DNA of 64,000 nt from Pyronema omphalodes (lineage: Eukaryota; Ascomycota; Pezizomycetes; Pezizales; Pyronemataceae): contig JAJJXM010000002.1 of the NCBI GenBank assembly GCA_024516155.1, positions 868,001-932,000 of the forward strand, read 5' to 3'. This document shows, one piece after another, positions 58,174 to 64,000 of this stretch. The position numbers and the translations under genes are program-made. The notes under the pieces are model-generated. The model had not been told where the DNA came from. It saw only the letters and a program-made list of their open reading frames with translations, and did no database searches. How positions within the stretch are numbered: the stretch's first letter is position 1; each line of letters begins with the position of its first letter.

Positions 58174-58717
58174 AGGGATGCACAGGAGGCGAGCGGCTCG
58201 AGACAAAAATTCGAGCTTAGGGCTCGAAACCGACGACACTGGATTTCCACGAGACGAAATGTTTCAAGGCCTTTTTTTTCAAAATCTCGAGATAATTTCG
58301 ACACTTGTACATTTCATACTTTACAGGGCAAAAATATGCGCAATAACGTTAAGAATGTATTTTTCTCCTTCTCCGCTAAGTAGTATTCCAGGTAAAGTTG
58401 TTACCAAGAGTGAAAATGAGCTTCTTGGTAAAATTACTTCGGCAGTGAGTGCTGCTAATCAAGAGCGAGAATGGACTACTGGTGTCTGAGGATTGGAAGG
58501 TGTTCAAGGAGAAAGAGCATGAGCATTGGGGCAGATAATTTTCTGCAGAATCGTTGCTTCACTTGTAGTTTTATGGAATCGTTTTTCTCGCTCAAAGTCT
58601 CGAGCGTCTCGCCGAGATGATCGAGACGTCTTGGGACTTACGAGACGGAAATCCCACGAGACAAGATGTCTCGAGCCTATTGACGGTCTCGTCTCGTCTC
58701 GTCTCGTGTGCATCTCT
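58174..58717. mobile_element. 544-bp hAT-like MITE rich in TCTCG/CGAGA
   Basis: Inverted ends AGGGATGCACA and TGTGCATCTCT are followed inward by CGAGAC-rich arms (CGAGACGAGACGAGACGAG on the right). The flanks ATGGGGAT and ATGTGGGA suggest an imperfect 8-bp target duplication, as for hAT elements. The interior has no transposase. Confidence 0.6.
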
Positions 58718-60950
58718 ATGTGGGAATGTAAAAAAGTGGCCATCTTTTAAGATCGTGCGAATATATAATTCAGGAATCAGTTTAACAGAATAGGATGCCC
58801 CCGGGCTCAGACTGATGTGAAATACCCCTCGCTTTTTATTACTGCCGCACTTTTTGCCGCGACAGGAGTTTTTTCATTTTGCGCAGTTTCTTTTCCATCT
58901 TGATTCTCTTCATTTGTAAATACAGACTTCAAGTTATCAACAAATTCTCTATCTGTACACTACTCAAGCCTGTCTTTTACCACAGCAACGGAATACATCT
59001 ATGAGCTTATCAATGACGCCAATTCCATCAAGGTTTACTGAATGTCTCCTGATGCGCTTGTCCCCAGACAAGAATCCGCTGCGTTTCAGGACTTCCAAGC
59101 TTTAATTGACACCTGGGCAGTGAAGGAACTGGTTGAGATGGCGGTTACATGGTGTATGTAGTCAGCGGGTGTCTTTAATTGTGAGGATGCATTTTATGAT
59201 GATTTAGAGGTCACTTCAAAAACAACAGCGAATGTGAAAGTAGGACGTGCTGAGCTATCAAGAAAGCGCCTATGCGAGCTGTAAGAAAGCAGGCAGTATT
59301 AACTTTCTTATGGTCCTTATGATATCAGATTTTCCATAGAAAGCTAAAAATAATTTTAACTCATTCTCAAACAATCGTGAATTCGAAAATGTCAAAACTT
59401 GGCAGAAGTGCACTTAGATGCTTTTTTCTTGGCTGTAGGCTAGCCTGACGTTGACCGTCTTACTCGACGTTAACTTCCAATAGGCATTAAGCGATCTAAC
59501 CTTTCCAAATTGCAAATGTAACAACATACCATCGAATCTAATACCGGTATCGATATAACAGAAGACCCGACCACGGGATCATGCCGTAGGTCGATTGTGT
59601 TACATAGTTGGCAAAAAGCGAATGAGATACGATGCCAATTCGCGTAGTTAACGCATTTTAACTGACCTGTGTCTAAAGCTTTCAGTTATGGCTTATAATA
59701 AAATCGTTTTGAAATTCATCAATCAATTGAGTCACATTAATGATAGAATAGTCTCTTGTATTCATATTGATACCGTAGTCCTGTTACACAGCGAGTGATA
59801 TCAAATGAGTCTCTCAATCAAGACTTGTTTCATAGAAATTTGATATACATATCTTGATTCTTGGGATATTTTGCTTAGAATTCAGGATATTGAATATTTT
59901 GAAATGGATTGAGGACGGGTCAATTCGCGTCATAGCCGATTACTCGAAGATAACCGCGGTCTAATGTGGTAACAAAAAAGACTCCCGTGCATTGAAATAT
60001 CTTTCCTGATCCACTGATGTTTTATTCACTATCTGAAATAAAAGAACGGACGTCAAATGATTGGCTTGTTCTGGAAATCTCAAGTGCACCGATAACCGAG
60101 ATCATCGCTCGAGCCACACTCACAGCCGCAGGTCGCCTAATTACATTATGTCATTCTACATACAATGGGAGCATGCATCACGTCCTCAGACGTCTACCGC
60201 TGAAAGAGATCTTTTGTGTCATTACATAAGATGAATTCATGTGTCAAAGTTTACGCGGTGACGCGCTAAAGCTATCCTGCATGCAACCGGAGCTTTGGGG
60301 CCTCGACAGACGAACAGAGCTACAATCCTCAATTTCTTCCATCTTTAACAAGTTAACAACCTCAGCCCTACTCTTGTTAAGTATCGAAAAAATCATTGAT
60401 CCAGATCCCTCCTTTTTGCCCCTCGCTCTCAATCACCCTTCAGGTCGTCAGGTAGAGTATACGCAAAATACTCATCGAACCGACGGAGATGTGAGTTATC
60501 CTTGTCATAAACTGTCTCTATCGGCAGATAGCCCGCGAGGCACCACTCTAGATACCTCCTAATAAACGCTAACAAGTTGTTTCAGATAAAAAAACACCTC
60601 TCAGGACGAATTTCATCACTTGGGTGGAAAACTAGCTACCAGAGCCCTGGTCTGCGGAAACGCGTTAATTACCGAGCATTTTGTAGTATGTTCATGGTTT
60701 CTGAAAGCCTGAATTGTGTTTTTATTACAGAGCTCTTGTCTAGATTCGTTTGCAGAAGCTTTGTCTATACATATCACAAGACAAAGATCAAGCTACGGTG
60801 AGAAGGAAGAAACCACAACTACTTTTCACCGTCGGTTGTCTTGTCATCCCGACTTCAAGCTCGGCAGCTGCCCGTCGCCACCACCCTAGAAATTCCGAAT
60901 CACCAATTTAGACCCCAATATGCGACAACTAGCGAAGAGGCTGGTTACCG
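58718..60950. other. AT-rich noncoding stretch
   Basis: Short frames on both strands show no recognisable domain, and I see no clear repeat boundaries. A 107-codon frame at 60239-60562 and a 70-codon one at 60017-60229 are unsupported. Confidence 0.4.
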
Positions 60951-61103
60951 TGGTGCCGTCATGTTCTTGCTCGTGTGCTCTCTATGGAATCTGGACTCTT
61001 CGCTAACGCGCGAAAAATTCCCGCTGTTCTAGCGCCACGTGGAAAAAAATTGGCGATATCTGATGGTGATCGGAGGTGTTCCAGGAACTCTCCCAGTGTT
61101 TCC

Positions 61104-61112
61104 ATCAGATAA
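61104..61112 (+). promoter_or_regulatory. GATA site ATCAGATAA (SreA/Sre-type)
   Basis: Perfect ATCWGATAA, the consensus bound by iron-responsive GATA repressors (SRE, SreA, Urbs1) in ascomycete and basidiomycete iron genes. It lies about 1.3 kb before the siderophore transporter start. Confidence 0.5.
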
Positions 61113-61512
61113 TCATGGCTTCGATGTGCGCGCCAAAACGAATACAAGACATTTGGAGTTCGCCAGGAGAAAATGGTTCCGAGGGGTACCCCGCAGTGAC
61201 GACATTCGCAAGCTTGCGGTGAAGTCCGTGCTCACAAATTCCCGAAATGCACATCATGAATGATGAAACGCACGACGAGCTGGCCTTTTCTCTTTCTCGA
61301 CATCACCGCCCTTGAATTGGCGTAAGATGCTACAATCAATACGGCACCCAGTCGCCGATTCATCGTACTTCCGGCTGCCATCACTCCCCACTCCCCACCC
61401 GTTACTCCGCGGCAGGATCCGTCTTGCTGCGCGAGATTTTTCACGCCGCGCATACCACTTTGGGGGTAGCTCGTATGATCAGATATGATATCGGCTGTCG
61501 CGCGCCAATCAT

Positions 61513-61521
61513 ATCAGATAA
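61513..61521 (+). promoter_or_regulatory. GATA site ATCAGATAA
   Basis: Perfect ATCWGATAA. A near match (ATCAGATAT) lies 35 bp to the left at 61478-61486. Forms a tight cluster with the next two sites. Confidence 0.65.
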
Positions 61522-61557
61522 CTAGATTGCGAAACTCGGATCTGATTACCTTGCTGC

Positions 61558-61566
61558 ATCAGATAA
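61558..61566 (+). promoter_or_regulatory. GATA site ATCAGATAA
   Basis: Perfect ATCWGATAA, 45 bp from the previous site start and 46 bp from the next. Confidence 0.65.
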
Positions 61567-61603
61567 CGTAACGACAGTGCTAAATCAGGCTTAGATTGCG
61601 GTT

Positions 61604-61612
61604 TTATCAGAT
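61604..61612 (-). promoter_or_regulatory. GATA site ATCTGATAA (minus strand)
   Basis: TTATCAGAT on the plus strand, a perfect ATCWGATAA on the minus strand. Third member of the cluster at 61513-61612. Confidence 0.65.
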
Positions 61613-61966
61613 GAAGAGTTTTCTAGACGGCGTGATGCCGCCGGTGTTGGCGTTGATGCGGTATTTTGGTGGGGTTTCACCAAAAGAGATCATCGATCCT
61701 GAAAACCGAAAGTCGAAAATTCGTTCACTTCAGCTCGAGTAATCAGATTGAGTATCGGATGGTTTCACAGCATTTCTACTGTGAGTGGTGCCTTGAATTT
61801 TATCCGGGCATCGGGCATCTACGCTGTGTTCTGATGATATCTGATTCTCCGTGAAATCTATGGTTCGTGGGGCATGAGTCCAGGAAGACAAGGGTAAAGT
61901 CAAAAGGCGCATGGATCTCCTCGCTAATAAGTTGCAGCTAACGCTAATATCAACTTCATGTCAAGG

Positions 61967-61975
61967 ATCTGATAA
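61967..61975 (+). promoter_or_regulatory. GATA site ATCTGATAA
   Basis: Perfect ATCWGATAA, 468 bp before the transporter start codon. Confidence 0.6.
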
Positions 61976-62442
61976 CACCACCGCATGAGAAAGAGATTTT
62001 TGCCGGCGGATTTTGAAAGGCCAGAAGCTGGGCAGATGATGGTGAAAGATCGTAAAGGGTTACGCACTTGAGATGCACAGCAATCTGCAGGGAAGTATCA
62101 CTCCAGGCCGCAGGTTCCTGTATGAACCGGGGATATGGGGTGGAGAGCAAAGGGAAAACAGACGGGTCGAGCCATAGTGCTCTGCATATTAGGACTAGGA
62201 TAGCAAATATCAAGACGGTGGAGGAGTGCATAAAGTCATCCGTCTCGCCGCCCTCCCATTTCAAGATATCCCACCGACGATCACTGAAGGTTACGTGCCT
62301 CCTACACTACACGCCTTTGTCCTACTTCCATATCCGCCCCCCTTGCCTGTGAGATAGTGGATCTCATATAAGGCTGCTATCACCTGGCGTTCGATAAAAT
62401 TCAACCACACATCAATCAAAGCGTTCTCTCGCACAGACAAAT

Positions 62443-64000
62443 ATGCCCGCCCCCGTGGTCGTTGCCGGACGGGAAAACCTCGCCTCAGGTTTCTCATCGG
62501 AAAATCCTGAGAAGAAAGATGCTGCCTTCGACAGCGCATCTGACAACAGCCCAGTAACGGAAGATGCACAGGAGGGAGTTAAGAAGGTTGAGGCCATTGC
62601 CTCCGTTTGGACGAAGAATGAATTATACTTTGCATATGCTGGGTATGTTTATATTACACACGTGACTTTATCAGATCTTCAAACTGACTTTCAATTTACA
62701 GAATCTTCATTATTTTCTTCTTCAACTCTCTTCAGCAGCAGGTTACCGGAAACTTGTACCCCTATGTTACTTCGTCGTTCTTCATGCACTCTTTGGTTTC
62801 TACCATTGCCATTGTCTCCAACATTGTCGGAGGTGTCTTGAAGCTTCCTATTGCTAAGTTGTTGGATCTTTGGGGACGTGCTGAGGGATTCTGCCTCATG
62901 CTTGCTTGCACTGTTATTGGTAAGGTATCCCATCAAAAATTAATTGTACAATTTCTAATTTTGAATTAGGTCTTGCCATGATGGCCGGATGTACCAACGT
63001 CTCTATCTACGCCGGAGCTCAGGTATTCTACTGGGTTGGATTCAACGGAATGTCCTACATTCTCCAAGTTTTCATGGCCGATACTTCCACCCTCAAGCAC
63101 CGTGCTTTGGTTTTCGGTTTCTCCTTGACTCCCTACATTGGAACTACCTTCGCAGGACCTGCCCTTGCTCAGCGCTTTTACCAGGAGTCAACCTGGCAGT
63201 GGGGACACGGAGTTTGGACTATCATTCTCCCTTTCATGTGTCTTCCCTTCCTCGTCATTGTCTTCAGGAACCAGAGCAAGGCCAAGAAGCAGGGTTTCAT
63301 CAAGCAGAACCCCAACCATGTCGGAAAGACCATTCCTGAGCTCATCGTCTACTACTTCTGGGAGTTCGACTTCATTGGAATCATCCTCTCTTGTGCTGGT
63401 TTCATCCTTATCCTTCTTCCTCTCTCTCTCGCCAACTACCAGAAGGAGACCTGGGGATCTGCTACCATCATCTCCATGTTCGTCGTCGGAGGTGTTTCTC
63501 TCATCGCTTTCGGTTTCCACGAGAAGTACTTTGCTCGCAAGACCTTCATTCCTTTCGAGCTCCTCTCTGACCGCACCGTTCTCGGAGCCTGTGGACTTTC
63601 TTGCACCATCTTCATCTCTTTCTACTGTTGGGACGCCTACTACTCCTCTTACGTCCAGGTTGTTCACAACCAGTCCATCCGTAACGCTGGATACATCTAC
63701 AACATCTACTCCATCGGATCCTGCTTCTTCGCAGTCATTGTCGGTCTCTTCATCAAGTGGACTCGCCAGTTCAAGTACCTTACCTTGTTCTTCGCCGTTC
63801 CTCTCTACGTCATGGCCACCGGTCTTATGATTCACTTCCGCCAGTCCCACACCTCCATCGGATACGTCGTTATGTGCCAGATCTTCATCGCCTTTGCTGG
63901 AGGTACTCTTGTTATCTGTGAGCAGCTTGCTATCATGGCGGCTTCTCCCCACGAGAACGTTGCTGCTGTCCTTGCATTCATTGGATTGTTCTCTGCTATT
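62443..64000 (+). CDS. Siderophore-iron transporter, MFS (Sit1/MirB/Arn type), partial
   Basis: Plasma-membrane proton symporter that imports ferric siderophore complexes. The first 483 residues are present and the gene runs off the window; family members have about 600. Exons are 62443-62642, 62702-62919 and 62970-64000 (open). An acidic ~60-residue N-terminus precedes WTKNELYFAYAG, then IFIIFFFNSLQQQ, the typical first helix of this group. Further signatures are LYPYVTSSFFMHSL, the loop DLWGRAEGF between helices 2 and 3 (MFS signature), QVFYWVGFNGMSYILQVFMA, LTPYIGTTFAGP and FISFYCWDAYYSSYVQVVHN. Intron 1 (62643-62701) itself contains a TTATCAGAT GATA site at 62668. At least five perfect ATCWGATAA sites lie upstream, which fits repression under iron sufficiency. 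The substrate cannot be deduced. The assignment is firm. Confidence 0.93.
62668..62676 (-). promoter_or_regulatory. Intronic GATA site ATCTGATAA
   Basis: TTATCAGAT on the plus strand inside intron 1 of the siderophore transporter. Its role, if any, is uncertain; it is listed because the 9-mer is rare elsewhere in the window. Confidence 0.35.

Overview
The window looks like nuclear DNA of a filamentous ascomycete (Pezizomycotina; a leotiomycete is possible but unproven). Evidence: a velvet-type regulator, a fungal siderophore transporter of the Sit1/MirB group, a Doa10 ligase, a fungal GH24 lysozyme, and short spliceosomal introns (mostly 47-60 bp) with GT..AG ends and CTAAC-like branch sites.

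Layout. (1) 1-15,100 is a left gene block: a short velvet-domain protein (+), an RBR ubiquitin ligase (-), a secreted GH24 lysozyme (-, four exons) and a Trm732/THADA-type tRNA methylation cofactor (-, four exons). (2) 15,100-33,340 is accessory DNA. It holds decayed class II transposons, several inverted-repeat elements, two identical tRNA-Gly(UCC) genes, and copies of an unfamiliar two-exon family of small membrane proteins. (3) 33,340-35,450 is minisatellite and homopolymer sequence. (4) 35,458-46,107 is a second conserved block: Doa10 (-) and a large alanine/serine-rich protein with an N-terminal hydrophobic segment (+), transcribed divergently. (5) 46,100-60,900 is accessory DNA again, with a third tRNA-Gly, a tRNA-like sequence, promoter-like repeats and more members of the small membrane protein family. 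(6) 60,900-64,000 holds the 5' part of a siderophore transporter, preceded by a cluster of perfect ATCWGATAA sites expected for iron-responsive GATA repression.

The most interesting unexplained signal is the small membrane protein family. It has five intact-looking copies (starts at 16,664+, 21,722+, 26,138+, 28,985- and 54,783-) and relics near 24,532, 56,300-56,500 and 58,132. Each intact copy has a ~35-codon first exon encoding one hydrophobic helix, a phase-0 intron directly after the helix, and a second exon opening with a motif like R-x-D-x-E-x-x-P-M-M. The copies are very diverged at the DNA level, yet frame, splice position and motif persist, which suggests selection. I know of no described family that matches.

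The housekeeping genes do not form a pathway, although two are ubiquitin ligases. Exon boundaries were derived by hand from splice motifs and frame continuity; all coordinates come from reading the sequence, without database searches.
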